Positions 25,104 through 34,867 of a stretch of DNA of 64,000 bases are shown in pieces. The position numbers and the translations under genes are program-made. A model generated the notes under the pieces. It saw only the letters and a list, made by a program, of their open reading frames with translations, was not told the origin of the DNA and made no database searches. Position 1 is the first letter of the stretch. Every line of letters begins with the position of its first letter. This DNA is from Myroides sp. N17-2 (GTDB taxonomy: Bacteria > Bacteroidota > Bacteroidia > Flavobacteriales > Flavobacteriaceae), in NCBI RefSeq assembly GCF_002286775.1, contig NZ_NSGJ01000008.1, forward strand, positions 62,001-126,000. The letters run 5' to 3'.

Positions 25104-26297
25104 ATGAATTTACATGAATTTCAAGGTAAAGAAATATTAGCTAGCTACGGTGTAAGAGTACAACGTGGATTAGTAGCTAACAACGCGGAAGAAGCAGTTG
25201 AAAAAGCAAAACAACTTACAGAAGAAACTGGAACAAGTTGGTATGTAATTAAAGCTCAAATCCATGCAGGAGGAAGAGGTAAAGGAGGAGGAGTTAAGTT
25301 GGCTAAAAACTTAGACGAAGTAAAAACAATCGCTGGTAACATTATCGGTATGGATTTAATTACTCCGCAAACTCCACCAGAAGGTAAAAAAGTTAATCGC
25401 GTATTAGTTGCTGAGGACGTTTACTACCCAGGAGAAAGTGAAGTTAGTGAGTTTTACATGTCTGTATTACTTGATAGAGCTAAAGGACGTAACATGATTA
25501 TGTATTCTACTGAAGGTGGAATGGATATCGAAGAAGTTGCTGAAAATACTCCACACTTAATCTTTAAAGAAGAAATTGATCCTGCTGTAGGATTACAAGG
25601 ATTCCAAGCTAGAAGAATTGCTTTTAACTTAGGATTATCTGGAAACGCACACAAAGAAATGGTTAAGTTCGTTGATGCTTTATATAGAGCATATATCGGA
25701 AGTGACTCTTCTATGTTTGAGATCAACCCAGTATTAAAAACTTCAGATAATATGATTTTAGCTGTTGATGCAAAAGTTACTCTTGATGATAACGCATTAT
25801 ACAGACAAAAAACATACGCTGAATACAGAGATACAACTGAAGAAAGAGCAATCGAAGTAGAAGCTAAAGAAGCTGGATTAAACTACGTAGATTTAGATGG
25901 TACTGTAGGATGTATGGTTAACGGAGCTGGATTAGCGATGGCTACTATGGATTTAATTAAGTATGCTGGTTTCGAACCTGCTAACTTCTTAGACGTAGGA
26001 GGAACTGCTGATGCTAAACGTGTTGAAATCGCTTTCCGTATTATCTTAAAAGATCCTAATGTAAAAGCTATTTTGATTAACATCTTCGGAGGAATCGTTC
26101 GTTGTGACCGTGTTGCTCAAGGAGTTGTTGATGCTTACAAAAACATGGGTGATGATATCCAGGTGCCAATCATCGTTCGTTTACAAGGAACAAATGCTGA
26201 ATTAGCAAAAGAAATTATTGATCAATCAGGTATGCCAATCTTATCTGCTATCGCTTTCCAAGAAGCTGCAGACCAAGTTAAAGCTGCTTTATCATAA
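25104..26297 (+). CDS. sucC: Succinyl-CoA ligase, ADP-forming, beta subunit
   Basis: A 397-residue TCA-cycle subunit that makes succinate and ATP from succinyl-CoA. The N-terminal ATP-grasp domain begins N-L-H-E-F-Q-G-K-E and has the lysine/glycine loop H-A-G-G-R-G-K-G near residue 54. Metal ligands are in E-I-N-P near 206. The C-terminal ligase domain has D-V-G-G-T-A and [10 protein letters not shown] near 335. The sucD partner is not adjacent and must be elsewhere. TATTTTTG at 25061-25068 is a plausible minus-7 box. Confidence 0.97.
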   Translation: MNLHEFQGKEILASYGVRVQRGLVANNAEEAVEKAKQLTEETGTSWYVIKAQIHAGGRGKGGGVKLAKNLDEVKTIAGNIIGMDLITPQTPPEGKKVNRVLVAEDVYYPGESEVSEFYMSVLLDRAKGRNMIMYSTEGGMDIEEVAENTPHLIFKEEIDPAVGLQGFQARRIAFNLGLSGNAHKEMVKFVDALYRAYIGSDSSMFEINPVLKTSDNMILAVDAKVTLDDNALYRQKTYAEYRDTTEERAIEVEAKEAGLNYVDLDGTVGCMVNGAGLAMATMDLIKYAGFEPANFLDVGGTADAKRVEIAFRIILKDPNVKAILINIFGGIVRCDRVAQGVVDAYKNMGDDIQVPIIVRLQGTNAELAKEIIDQSGMPILSAIAFQEAADQVKAALS

Positions 26298-26315
26298 TTG
26301 ATTATAAAGTTATAG

Positions 26316-26347
26316 AAAAAGGCGAACTCACTGAGTTCGCCTTTTTT
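26316..26347 (+). terminator. Terminator of sucC
   Basis: AAAAGGCGAACTCA pairs with TGAGTTCGCCTTTT almost without loop, followed by T. Confidence 0.9.
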
Positions 26348-26383
26348 AGTATATCTCCTTTTCTGAAAAGATAGAGGGGAAAT

Positions 26384-26421
26384 AAAAAAAGCTATTCAGT
26401 TTAGTGAATAGCTTTTTTTTT
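26384..26421. terminator. Bidirectional terminator between sucC and the DUF1456 gene
   Basis: AGCTATTCA and TGAATAGCT pair around GTTTAG, with A7 on the left and T8 on the right. It serves the minus-strand gene that ends at 26420. Confidence 0.88.
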
Positions 26422-26851
26422 ATTTTGATTTTTTACCATTGTTGAATTTAATTCCAGCTAATGGATGAGCTAAGTCCTTTTTGTTAAAAGTGCTTTTCTT
26501 TTTATTGTCTGCAGCAGATTTGTTAGCAGGCTTAGCGTAAGATTTACCTTTATTCTCAGTTTTCTTCTGTTCTTTAAAGGGCTTTACTTCAGCTTTATTA
26601 GATGTAAGTACTTCCGTTGGGTTTTTAGGATCTTCTTTAGTACCTCTTAAGTGGATAACTAATCCGTTTAAGAAGTTTCTAAGGATTTGATCTCCACATT
26701 CTACGTATTTAGGATGATCCTCATTTCTAAAAAGGCTTCCAACTTCAGCTTTCGAAATTCTAAAATCAACTAACTCTAGGATCTCTACTATTTGATCGTC
26801 GCGTAATTGTAAAGCGACTCTCAGTTTCTTTAATATATCGTTATTGTTCAT
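26420..26851 (-). CDS. DUF1456 (YehS-like) protein
   Basis: A 143-residue protein. The first 75 residues hold DUF1456 features twice: N-D-I-L-K-K-L-R-V-A-L, D-D-Q-I-V-E-I-L and S-K-A-E-V-G-S-L-F-R near 32-42, then N-F-L-N-G-L. The C-terminal 65 residues are rich in Lys, Asn and Ser and look disordered, possibly nucleic-acid binding. The function of the domain is unknown. It lies just downstream of uvrB on the same strand (17 bases from the ATG to the uvrB stop). Confidence 0.85.
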   Translation of the reverse strand: MNNNDILKKLRVALQLRDDQIVEILELVDFRISKAEVGSLFRNEDHPKYVECGDQILRNFLNGLVIHLRGTKEDPKNPTEVLTSNKAEVKPFKEQKKTENKGKSYAKPANKSAADNKKKSTFNKKDLAHPLAGIKFNNGKKSK

Positions 26852-26883
26852 TCAATGTCTTTTTGCAAAGGTAATTAAAATAT

Positions 26884-28869
26884 CTACAGTTTGTCTTTTA
26901 AAGCTTTTATTTCATCTCTTAATCGTGCCGCATTTAAGAAATCTAGATCTTTTGCTGCTTTTTCCATGTCTTTTCTCTTGGTTCTGATGATTTTTTCAAT
27001 ATCAGCTTTAGTTTTATACTTCAGTGTCTCTTCTGCTGCTTGGAGAATAGATTCTTTTTGCAGATCCTCGTAAGATGCTTTTACTAATTCGCTAGAGATT
27101 TTTTTGACAATAGCTGTTGGGGTAATATTGTTGTTTTTATTATAGATCATTTGCTTTTCACGTCTGTAGTTTGTTTCGTCTATAGTACGTTGCATACTAG
27201 CTGTGATCTTATCTGCATACATAATAGCACGACCATTAACGTTTCTAGCAGCTCTACCGACCGTTTGGGTAAGTGATCTGTGACTTCTTAAGAAACCTTC
27301 TTTATCTGCGTCTAATATCGCTACAAGAGATACTTCAGGTAAGTCAAGTCCTTCTCTTAGTAAGTTGACTCCGATTAGTACATCAAATAGCCCTTTACGT
27401 AAATCTTGCATGATTTCAACACGTTCTAATGTATCTACATCAGAGTGTATATATCTACATCTAATACCTACACGGGTGAAGTATTTAGCTAATTCTTCAG
27501 CCATACGTTTGGTTAAGGTTGTAACTAAGATTCTTTCATCTTTTTCTACTCTTTTGTGTATTTCTTCGATCAAATCATCTATTTGATTTTCTGTAGGTTT
27601 TATTTCGATAATTGGATCTAATAGCCCTGTCGGACGTATTAGTTGTTCTACATATACTCCTTCAGATTTTTGTAGTTCATAGTCAGCAGGTGTAGCTGAG
27701 ACATAAACTACTTGATTTTGCATGGCTTCAAACTCCTCAAATTTAAGTGGCCTATTGTCAAGTGCTGCAGGTAGTCTAAAGCCGTATTCTACTAGATTTT
27801 CCTTACGTGATCTATCTCCACCATACATTGCGTGGACTTGAGATACTGTCACGTGACTCTCGTCTATTACCATTAAATAATCATCTGGGAAGTAATCAAT
27901 TAAACAGAAAGGGCGTGTTCCTTGTTCTCTACCATCTAGATATCTTGAGTAGTTCTCAATTCCTGAACAGTATCCAAGTTCTCTAATCATTTCAAGATCA
28001 AAGTTGGTGCGTTCTTCTAAGCGCTTAGCCTCAAGATGTTTTCCTATCTCTTTAAAATAGTCTACCTGCTTGACTAAGTCTTGTTGTATTTCCCATATTG
28101 CTGCTTGTAATACATCAGGTGATGTAACAAACATATTGGCAGGGTAGATTGTAAGATTAGTGTATTTTTCTATGACGGCAGATGTACTTGGATTAAAAAC
28201 CTCAATATCTTCTATCTCATCTCCAAAGAAGTGTATTCTAAAAGGATTGTCTGCATAACTAGGGAACACTTCTACTGTATCACCTTTTATTCTGAATGTA
28301 CCAGCAGTAAACTCAACTTCTGTTCTGGCATATAAGCTCTGAACTAAGCGGTGAAGTAGTTTAGTTCTGCTTATTTGTTGATCGACCTCTAAAGCGATAA
28401 CATTTTTTTGAAATTCAACAGGGTTTCCTATACCATACAAACAAGAAACAGAAGCAACTACAATAATATCTCTTCTACCTGAGAGTAGAGCAGAGGTAGT
28501 GCTTAGTCGCATCTTTTCAAGCTCTTCGTTGATAGATAAATCTTTTTCGATATAAGTACCTGTAACTGGTAAGAAAGCCTCTGGTTGATAGTAATCGTAG
28601 TAAGATACGAAGTACTCTACTGCATTGTTTGGGAAGAAGCTTTTAAATTCTGTGTATAACTGTGCTGCTAAGGTTTTGTTGTGTGCTAGGATTAAAGTAG
28701 GTCTGTTTACTTCTTTAATTACATTAGCTATAGTAAATGTTTTTCCAGAACCAGTAACACCAACTAGTGTTTGGTATTTTTCATCAGCATTGATTCCTTC
28801 GGCTAGTTTTTTTATAGCTTGGGGTTGGTCACCTGTAGGGCTGTATTCTGAATTTAGATTAAATTTCAT
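26884..28869 (-). CDS. uvrB: Excinuclease ABC subunit B
   Basis: A 661-residue DNA damage-recognition helicase of nucleotide excision repair. I start at the ATG at 28869, giving M-K-F-N-L-N-S-E-Y, which matches the family; eight extra residues would be added from 28893. Walker A is G-V-T-G-S-G-K-T near residue 37. The beta-hairpin Y-Y-D-Y-Y-Q-P-E-A near 93 inserts between DNA strands. D-E-S-H-V-T is near 338, and helicase motif VI T-Q-T-V-G-R-A-A-R is near 540. The UvrC-binding UVR motif closes the protein. Confidence 0.97.
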   Translation of the reverse strand: MKFNLNSEYSPTGDQPQAIKKLAEGINADEKYQTLVGVTGSGKTFTIANVIKEVNRPTLILAHNKTLAAQLYTEFKSFFPNNAVEYFVSYYDYYQPEAFLPVTGTYIEKDLSINEELEKMRLSTTSALLSGRRDIIVVASVSCLYGIGNPVEFQKNVIALEVDQQISRTKLLHRLVQSLYARTEVEFTAGTFRIKGDTVEVFPSYADNPFRIHFFGDEIEDIEVFNPSTSAVIEKYTNLTIYPANMFVTSPDVLQAAIWEIQQDLVKQVDYFKEIGKHLEAKRLEERTNFDLEMIRELGYCSGIENYSRYLDGREQGTRPFCLIDYFPDDYLMVIDESHVTVSQVHAMYGGDRSRKENLVEYGFRLPAALDNRPLKFEEFEAMQNQVVYVSATPADYELQKSEGVYVEQLIRPTGLLDPIIEIKPTENQIDDLIEEIHKRVEKDERILVTTLTKRMAEELAKYFTRVGIRCRYIHSDVDTLERVEIMQDLRKGLFDVLIGVNLLREGLDLPEVSLVAILDADKEGFLRSHRSLTQTVGRAARNVNGRAIMYADKITASMQRTIDETNYRREKQMIYNKNNNITPTAIVKKISSELVKASYEDLQKESILQAAEETLKYKTKADIEKIIRTKRKDMEKAAKDLDFLNAARLRDEIKALKDKL

Positions 28870-28911
28870 AGTTGCTTCAAATAAGTAATGCAAAGTTACT
28901 TATTATAAACA

Positions 28912-28942
28912 AAAAAAGCGCAAGAATAATCTTGCGCTTTAA
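28912..28942. terminator. Terminator downstream of the ompA-like gene
   Basis: AAAGCGCAAGA and TCTTGCGCTTT pair around ATAA. On the minus strand it is followed by a T-run, so it ends the gene at 28966-30204. Confidence 0.88.
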
Positions 28943-28965
28943 TATGATTAAATTGAATTCTAAAA

Positions 28966-30204
28966 TTAGTTAATTTTGAAAACAACTTTTCTTGCAATTC
29001 TACGAGCTGCAGCTGAATCTTTAGATACAGCGTCATCAATTCCATTTCCTTTAGCAGAAACTTTAGATGAAGAAACTCCAGATTTAACTAAGATATCTTT
29101 AACTGCGTTAGCACGTCTTTCTGATAACTTGTTGTTGTAAGATTTGTTACCTACTGCATCAGCATATCCAATTACTTCTACAGAAGCATTAGGATTAGCT
29201 TTCATATAGTTAACGATGAAGTTGATTCCGTCAACGTTTGATGGTTGAGATTTGTCAAAATCAAAGTAAGCAGCTACATATCCTTTGTTGATTAATTCTT
29301 TAATCATGTTAGAATCAGTTCCTGCAACAGCTTGTTCTGGTTGATTACCATATTTCTCAGCGATGAAAGCTTCGATGTTATCAGCAATACCGTTGTTGTT
29401 TTTATCGATATTTCTACCTCTAGAATCAACTAAAGCTCCAGCTGGAGTGTTAGGCTCTAAGTCTAAGTAATCTGGCACACCGTCTCCATCAGAGTCAACA
29501 AGCATTCCTTCAACTTTAGTTACTCTACCTTCTAATTCAGCTAACATATTGTTTTCTGCTTCAGATTCAACATACCAGTCAGCATGTTGTCCGTTTTTAC
29601 CTAAATAGATAGAAACTCCAACAGAAGCATTAAACATAGTTCCTTGAGCGATTGAACGCGTTGTAGCGTTTAAACCATCCCAAGTATTGTTTTGTTGTAA
29701 ACTTTGAATAACTGTAAAGTCAGCGTTTAAAGCTACACGTGGGTGAACTTTAATTTGTCCTGTTAATCCAGCCATTAAGTGACCCATATTGTCTGTTCCA
29801 GACATTGCGTCTCCATTCATCCAAGAGTAACCTCCCCCTGCGTGAGCTTGAACGTTTAATACTTTAGTCCAAGATTCGAAGTTTAAAAGTCTTCCAACGT
29901 TAACAACTCCTTCTAAGCTTGTTCTGTAGTGGTTTGTGTTTAAATCAGCATCATTAGTCCAATTGTCTAATTTGTCGTATCCGAAAGATGCTTTAATACC
30001 AAACTTATTGTTTAAGCTATAACGTACACCTCCATCTAAGTGTAAGTTTTTGAATGTTTCAGCAGTATATCCTGAAGATAATACTCTAGCCGGTTTAGCA
30101 AACCCTCCATTTAAGTCAATAGACCATTTGTTGTAAGGACTTTGAGCATGAACAGCACCAAAAGCTAATACAGAAGCCAATAACGGTAATGTTAATTTTT
30201 TCAT
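28966..30204 (-). CDS. OmpA-family outer membrane protein with thrombospondin type-3 repeats
   Basis: A 412-residue porin-like protein. Starting at 30204 the product begins M-K-K-L-T with a signal peptide that ends H-A-Q near residue 21. A beta-barrel-like N-terminal part (about 22-215) is followed by a Ca-binding stretch with D-S-D-G-D-G-V-P-D-Y and D-K-N-N-N-G-I-A-D near 240-280. The C-terminal OmpA domain (about 310-412) has A-Y-F-D-F-D-K-S and S-E-R-R-A-N-A-V, which bind peptidoglycan. This is the common major outer membrane protein design of Flavobacteriia. Seven extra residues are possible from 30225. Confidence 0.93.
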   Translation of the reverse strand: MKKLTLPLLASVLAFGAVHAQSPYNKWSIDLNGGFAKPARVLSSGYTAETFKNLHLDGGVRYSLNNKFGIKASFGYDKLDNWTNDADLNTNHYRTSLEGVVNVGRLLNFESWTKVLNVQAHAGGGYSWMNGDAMSGTDNMGHLMAGLTGQIKVHPRVALNADFTVIQSLQQNNTWDGLNATTRSIAQGTMFNASVGVSIYLGKNGQHADWYVESEAENNMLAELEGRVTKVEGMLVDSDGDGVPDYLDLEPNTPAGALVDSRGRNIDKNNNGIADNIEAFIAEKYGNQPEQAVAGTDSNMIKELINKGYVAAYFDFDKSQPSNVDGINFIVNYMKANPNASVEVIGYADAVGNKSYNNKLSERRANAVKDILVKSGVSSSKVSAKGNGIDDAVSKDSAAARRIARKVVFKIN

Positions 30205-30368
30205 AGTTGTCTTTTTAATTTCCATTAAACGTGATTAAAACAATCACATTTTTTACTAATCGCTTATGAAGCAAATATAAGGCAAAGATTTGTATTAGAA
30301 AGAGAAATCGAAGTTTTTTTGTAAAAAGCTATATATTTTTTACATTTGTTTCATTAAAGATATGATAT

Positions 30369-30794
30369 ATGGGATATGTTTCAAAGATATTCGTTACTGT
30401 TGATGTGGTTTTGTTTAGAAAGTGTTCAAACATTTTGCAATTATTATTAATAAAACGCAAAAATGAACCATTTCGCGATTATTGGGCTCTACCTGGTGGT
30501 TTTGTTGACGAAAATGAGGATTTAGTTGTTGCCGCTAGACGTGAATTAGTTGAAGAAACGTCGATTGTTTACGAAGACCTTGTACAAATTAAAGCGTATG
30601 GAAAACCTTTTAGAGATCCGAGATCACATATGGTTACTGTTGCTTTCTATGGTGAGGTAGGAGAGGACATTGTTGGCAAGGCTGCTGATGACGCTAAAGA
30701 GTTAGCTTGGTTTAGTGTTGATGAATTGCCTGATTTAGCATTTGATCATTTGGATATTATTACAGATGCTATAAGTATCTACAAAAAAAAATAA
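30369..30794 (+). CDS. NUDIX hydrolase
   Basis: A 141-residue NUDIX protein. The box lies at about residues 42-64 with G-G-F-V-D, then R-R-E-L-V-E-E-T, which carries the metal-binding glutamates. It hydrolyses a nucleoside diphosphate linked to a group X; ADP-ribose-like substrates are common for this length, but specificity cannot be read. It runs opposite to the ompA-like gene and is convergent with the DUF3817 gene. Confidence 0.9.
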   Translation: MGYVSKIFVTVDVVLFRKCSNILQLLLIKRKNEPFRDYWALPGGFVDENEDLVVAARRELVEETSIVYEDLVQIKAYGKPFRDPRSHMVTVAFYGEVGEDIVGKAADDAKELAWFSVDELPDLAFDHLDIITDAISIYKKK

Positions 30795-30818
30795 GTCTAT
30801 ATAGACTTATTTTTTTTA
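30784..30818. terminator. Bidirectional terminator between the NUDIX and DUF3817 genes
   Basis: AAATAAGTCTA and TAGACTTATTT pair with A- and T-runs on the two sides. The left arm overlaps the end of the NUDIX gene. Confidence 0.85.
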
Positions 30819-31097
30819 TGCTCTATTTTCTAAGAGTTTTTTCTCCATTACAAAAGTTCCAAATGGAATGACTGAAGCGATACAGATAAGCCCATATGTT
30901 TTTAAGCTCCATTTTTCATCTCCTTTTAGTACAGTAGCCATAACTATATATAGTATGAATAGCACTCCGTGTCCCATACCTACTATTCTTACCATCTCTG
31001 GTTGTTGCCACATATACTTTAATGGCATAGCGATAAATAATAACGCTAGTAATGATAGTCCCTCAAGCAGAGCGACAATTTTAAATAATTTAAGCAT
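30816..31097 (-). CDS. DUF3817 integral membrane protein
   Basis: A 93-residue protein with three membrane segments (about 7-25, 37-57 and 68-86). It shows L-E-G-L-S-L-L near residues 12-18 and G-H-G-V-L-F near 43-48, typical of DUF3817 (YdzA-like). Function unknown. It is flanked by terminators on both sides, so it is a single-gene unit. Confidence 0.85.
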   Translation of the reverse strand: MLKLFKIVALLEGLSLLALLFIAMPLKYMWQQPEMVRIVGMGHGVLFILYIVMATVLKGDEKWSLKTYGLICIASVIPFGTFVMEKKLLENRA

Positions 31098-31150
31098 TCT
31101 TATTGAATTAGAAGTTTTAAGTATGCTAATATACTTTTATTATGATAACA

Positions 31151-31185
31151 AAAAAAGCCTAACAGCAAATCTGTTAGGCTTTTAT
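31151..31185. terminator. Bidirectional terminator
   Basis: AAAGCCTAACAG and CTGTTAGGCTTTT pair around CAAAT, with A7 to the left. It lies at the 3' end of the minus-strand gene that ends at 31206. Confidence 0.85.
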
Positions 31186-31205
31186 ATTTTGATTAACATT
31201 TACAA

Positions 31206-31574
31206 TTAGAATGTAGATAAACGAGTGTTGTAATCTCTTAAATCTTCTAAGTTGTGTTTGTTATTAATGTCTTTGTATAAAGATAATAAGTACTGTAAGC
31301 TTTCTGTGTCATTTTTAGCTTCTTGCTCTGGCTTAGTAGCTCCTTCTTCTTCTTCAACTGGCTCGTCAGATGGAATAGCAATTAAAAATGCATTGTTGTT
31401 TTGAATGTGTTCGTATGCTAAACGAATAGACTTAACTAACACTGGTTTCTCTTCTAGTAAAGCAAACTCTCTTAGTTTTTGTAAATCTGCTACAATGTTT
31501 TCTACAACAAGACCATCAGCTATTAGATCTGACTGGATCTTTTTAATCAATTTTAAAGCATTTGCGTTTTCCAC
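31206..31574 (-). CDS. Conserved-looking hypothetical protein, 122 aa
   Basis: No family is recognised. A helical N-terminal half (residues 3-65) is followed by an acidic linker rich in Glu (about 74-92) and another helical segment. It has no signal peptide or membrane segment, so it is cytosolic. The frame has normal codon use for the region, a terminator at its 3' end and its own upstream space, all supporting a real gene. Confidence 0.7.
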   Translation of the reverse strand: MENANALKLIKKIQSDLIADGLVVENIVADLQKLREFALLEEKPVLVKSIRLAYEHIQNNNAFLIAIPSDEPVEEEEGATKPEQEAKNDTESLQYLLSLYKDINNKHNLEDLRDYNTRLSTF

Positions 31575-31755
31575 AGTAAATATCTTTTTAGTATAAAAAA
31601 TTATGGTGCAAAAGTAATCTTTTTAGATGATTATAGTGAAATAAAAGATGAAATATTTTAATTGTTTTTATATAAATAACTTTAATAGTGTGTGTTATGG
31701 TTTGTTTTAGTAGTATAGTTTACTTCAAATTGTAAATAGGTTGTAGTATTTAAAC

Positions 31756-31797
31756 AAAAAACCGCCCTTTTCAGAAGAAAAGTGGCGGTTTTTTTCA
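31756..31797. terminator. Bidirectional terminator of the fatty-acid oxidation operon
   Basis: AAAACCGCC(C) and (G)GGCGGTTTT-type arms, extended by CTTTTC/GAAAAG, form a hairpin with A- and T-runs on each side. It ends the minus-strand fad operon. Confidence 0.88.
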
Positions 31798-31830
31798 AAC
31801 AAACTAAACCAAATTGTCTGTATCCTATAA

Positions 31831-33624
31831 CTAGAATACGTATTCGTTAGTCTCTACCAATTTAGTTGCAATAGTTTCTCTAAGTGCATTTACATTTGGT
31901 AGGTTCACATATTTTGTAAATCTGCGTAGTCCCATTAACATCACACGTTGCTCATCACCTTCAGTGAAAGAAGATATACCCTCTTTTCCTTTTAATGCGA
32001 TAACATCTACAGCGTGGTATAAGTATAATTGAGCCATAGCGATTTGTTCTTTAATATTTGCTTCTCCTTTAAGTTTAGCTAATTTCTCAGTTCTAAGGAT
32101 ACCACTTTCTGCCATATAGATTTCGATAAGCATATCTGAAGCAGCCATTAATAACGCTTGGTGTTTATCTAGTTCAGGTCCATATTTTTGAACCGCACTA
32201 CCAGCTACCATTAAGAAAGCTTGTTTTAACTTGCTAATCATTTCTTTTTCTTCAGCGAATAATTCTGAGTAATCAGGTACGTCAAAGCTTGGGATACTCA
32301 TTAGTTCATCAGCTACTTTCATAGCAGGTCCTAATAAATCTACGTGTCCTTTCATTGCTTTTTTGATCAACATACCTACAGTAAGCATACGGTTAATCTC
32401 ATTAGTACCTTCATAAATACGAGATATACGTGCATCTCTCCATGCGCTTTCCATTGGTGTGTCTTCTGAGAACCCCATACCTCCGAAGATTTGTACACCT
32501 TCGTCTGCACAACTTTGAACGTCTTCAGAAACGGCAACTTTAAGGATAGAACATTCGATAGCGAATTCTTCTACTCCTTTTAATTCTGCCTCTTGGTGTG
32601 TATTACCTTCTGCGATACGTTGGTTGATACGCTCTTCTATAGCTGCAGCAGCTCTATATGATGCTGCCTCACCTACATAAGCATTAGTAGCCATTTCAGC
32701 TAATTTAGTACGGATAGCACCGAAAGATGAAATAGGTGTTTTAAACTGGATACGATCATTAGCGTATTTTACTGATTGTGTGATTAAACGACGTTGTGAA
32801 TCTAAACAAGCAGCTGCTAATTTGATACGACCTACGTTTAATGCATTCATCGCTATTTTAAAACCATTTCCTCTTTCAGAAAGCATGTTTTCTACTGGAA
32901 CTTTTGTTTCGCTAAAGAAAACCTGACGTGTAGAAGAAGCTCTAATACCTAATTTGTGCTCTTCTTCTCCTAAAGTAATTCCGTTGCTTGGATCGTTTTC
33001 TACGATAAATCCGGTGATATTTTTATCATCTTCAATACGTGCGAATACGATAAATACACTACAGAACCCTGCGTTAGAGATCCACATTTTTTGTCCTGTG
33101 ATAGAGTAGTGCTTCCCATCAGCAGATAATACTGCTTTTGTTTTTCCAGAGTTAGCATCTGATCCTGCATCAGGCTCTGTTAAACAGTAAGCACCAAACC
33201 ATTCTCCTGAAGCTAATTTAGGAACGTATTTTTGTTTTTGTTCTTCATTTCCATATAAGGTAATTGGCATAGTACCAATACCTGTATGAGCACCGAAAGC
33301 TGTTGAGAAAGAACCTGTCGCTCCAGAGATATAATCACATACTAACATTGTAGAGATGAATCCCATTTCTAATCCTCCGTAAGCTTCAGGAACTGCAACT
33401 CCTAAAAGTCCAAGTTCTCCTGCTTTACGCATAGATGATTCTGTGAATGCGTAGTCTTTTTTCTCAAAACGGTCTTTATTAGGCCATATTTCTTTGTCGA
33501 TGAATTCTTTTACAGATTCACGCATCATTACTTGCTCTTCAGTGAAGTCCTCAGGAGTGAATATGTCTTCACATTTAGTTTCCTTTACTAAGAATTGACC
33601 TCCTCTAATGATATCTTTACTCAT
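31831..33624 (-). CDS. Acyl-CoA dehydrogenase, long form
   Basis: A 597-residue FAD-dependent dehydrogenase for the first step of beta-oxidation. The core domain shows Y-C-L-T-E-P-D-A-G-S-D near residues 150-160, the W-I-S-N-A-G FAD segment near 184 and G-G-M-G-F-S-E-D near 395, then a C-terminal extension of about 170 residues typical of the Bacteroidota and very-long-chain types. It is the last gene of the operon, 32 bases after the thiolase. Confidence 0.94.
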   Translation of the reverse strand: MSKDIIRGGQFLVKETKCEDIFTPEDFTEEQVMMRESVKEFIDKEIWPNKDRFEKKDYAFTESSMRKAGELGLLGVAVPEAYGGLEMGFISTMLVCDYISGATGSFSTAFGAHTGIGTMPITLYGNEEQKQKYVPKLASGEWFGAYCLTEPDAGSDANSGKTKAVLSADGKHYSITGQKMWISNAGFCSVFIVFARIEDDKNITGFIVENDPSNGITLGEEEHKLGIRASSTRQVFFSETKVPVENMLSERGNGFKIAMNALNVGRIKLAAACLDSQRRLITQSVKYANDRIQFKTPISSFGAIRTKLAEMATNAYVGEAASYRAAAAIEERINQRIAEGNTHQEAELKGVEEFAIECSILKVAVSEDVQSCADEGVQIFGGMGFSEDTPMESAWRDARISRIYEGTNEINRMLTVGMLIKKAMKGHVDLLGPAMKVADELMSIPSFDVPDYSELFAEEKEMISKLKQAFLMVAGSAVQKYGPELDKHQALLMAASDMLIEIYMAESGILRTEKLAKLKGEANIKEQIAMAQLYLYHAVDVIALKGKEGISSFTEGDEQRVMLMGLRRFTKYVNLPNVNALRETIATKLVETNEYVF

Positions 33625-33656
33625 AATATATTTCTTTTATTTTGGTTAATAGCAAT

Positions 33657-34838
33657 TTATAATAGTTCATAGATTCCAGCAGCACCTTGACCTGTACCGA
33701 TACACATCGTTACCATTCCGTATTTAGAACCGCGGCATTTCATCTCGTCAAATAATTGTACTGATAGTTTAGCACCTGTACATCCTAACGGGTGACCTAA
33801 TGCGATAGCACCACCATTTACGTTTACGATATCTGGATTAATCCCTAATTCTCTCATTACAGCTAATGACTGAGAAGAGAAAGCTTCGTTTAATTCGATT
33901 AAGTCGATATCTTTTAGTTGTAATCCTGCTTGTTTTAATGCTTTTGGAATTGCTTTTACAGGTCCGATACCCATAATACGAGGTTCAACACCTGCAGCAG
34001 CATAGTTTACCATACGAGCGATAGGCTCAATGTTTAACTCTTTTACCATTTCTTCTGACATTACCATCACGAAGGCAGCACCATCACTCATTTGTGATGA
34101 GTTACCCGCTGTTACTGATCCATCAGCTGCGAATACTGGTCTTAACTTATTTAATGCTTCGATAGAAGTACCAGCTCTTGGCCCTTCATCTTTTGTAACT
34201 GTATAAGATCTGCTATCTTTTTTACCTTTCTCATTAATGAATACCTCATTAATAGTGATTGGTACGATTTGATTGTCAAATTTACCATCTGCCTGTGCTT
34301 TAAGAGCTTTCATGTGTGAGTTATAAGCAAACACATCTTGGTCTTCACGAGAAATACCAAATTGATTAGCTACAGCTTCAGCAGTTAGCCCCATTCCCCA
34401 GTAGTAGTCTTCGTGACCTTCTTTTGCTACGCCATAGTCTGGAGTTGGCTTATATCCACCCATTGGGATATAACTCATACTCTCAGCACCACCAGCGATG
34501 ATACAGTCAGCCATTCCAGCTTGTATCTTAGCTACAGCCATACCGATAGTTTCTATTCCAGAAGCACAGTATCTATTAACAGTTACACCAGGTACATCAT
34601 CTATTTTTAATCCCATAAGAGAGATAAGACGTCCCATGTTTAACCCTTGTTCTGCCTCAGGCATTGCGTTACCTACCATAACATCATCGATACGAGTTTT
34701 GTCAAATTCTGGTAGTTTACTCATTAGATATTCGATCGTCTCAGCAGCCAGTTCATCAGGTCTTTTAAATCTGAACACACCTTTAGGGGCTTTACCTACG
34801 GCTGTTCTATATCCTTGTACTATATATGCAGTTTTCAT
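33657..34838 (-). CDS. Acetyl-CoA C-acyltransferase (beta-ketothiolase)
   Basis: A 393-residue thiolase that cleaves 3-ketoacyl-CoA in the last step of beta-oxidation. The nucleophile Cys is in N-R-Y-C-A-S-G near residue 92. His is in N-G-G-A-I-A-L-G-H-P-L-G near 350, and the second Cys is in C-I-G-T-G-Q-G near 380. Length is standard. It lies 29 bases after the multifunctional enzyme gene and acts on its product. FadA/FadI-type is the closest label. Confidence 0.95.
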   Translation of the reverse strand: MKTAYIVQGYRTAVGKAPKGVFRFKRPDELAAETIEYLMSKLPEFDKTRIDDVMVGNAMPEAEQGLNMGRLISLMGLKIDDVPGVTVNRYCASGIETIGMAVAKIQAGMADCIIAGGAESMSYIPMGGYKPTPDYGVAKEGHEDYYWGMGLTAEAVANQFGISREDQDVFAYNSHMKALKAQADGKFDNQIVPITINEVFINEKGKKDSRSYTVTKDEGPRAGTSIEALNKLRPVFAADGSVTAGNSSQMSDGAAFVMVMSEEMVKELNIEPIARMVNYAAAGVEPRIMGIGPVKAIPKALKQAGLQLKDIDLIELNEAFSSQSLAVMRELGINPDIVNVNGGAIALGHPLGCTGAKLSVQLFDEMKCRGSKYGMVTMCIGTGQGAAGIYELL

Positions 34839-34867
34839 ATTTGTCTGTCGTTTTAATTGGTTAAAGA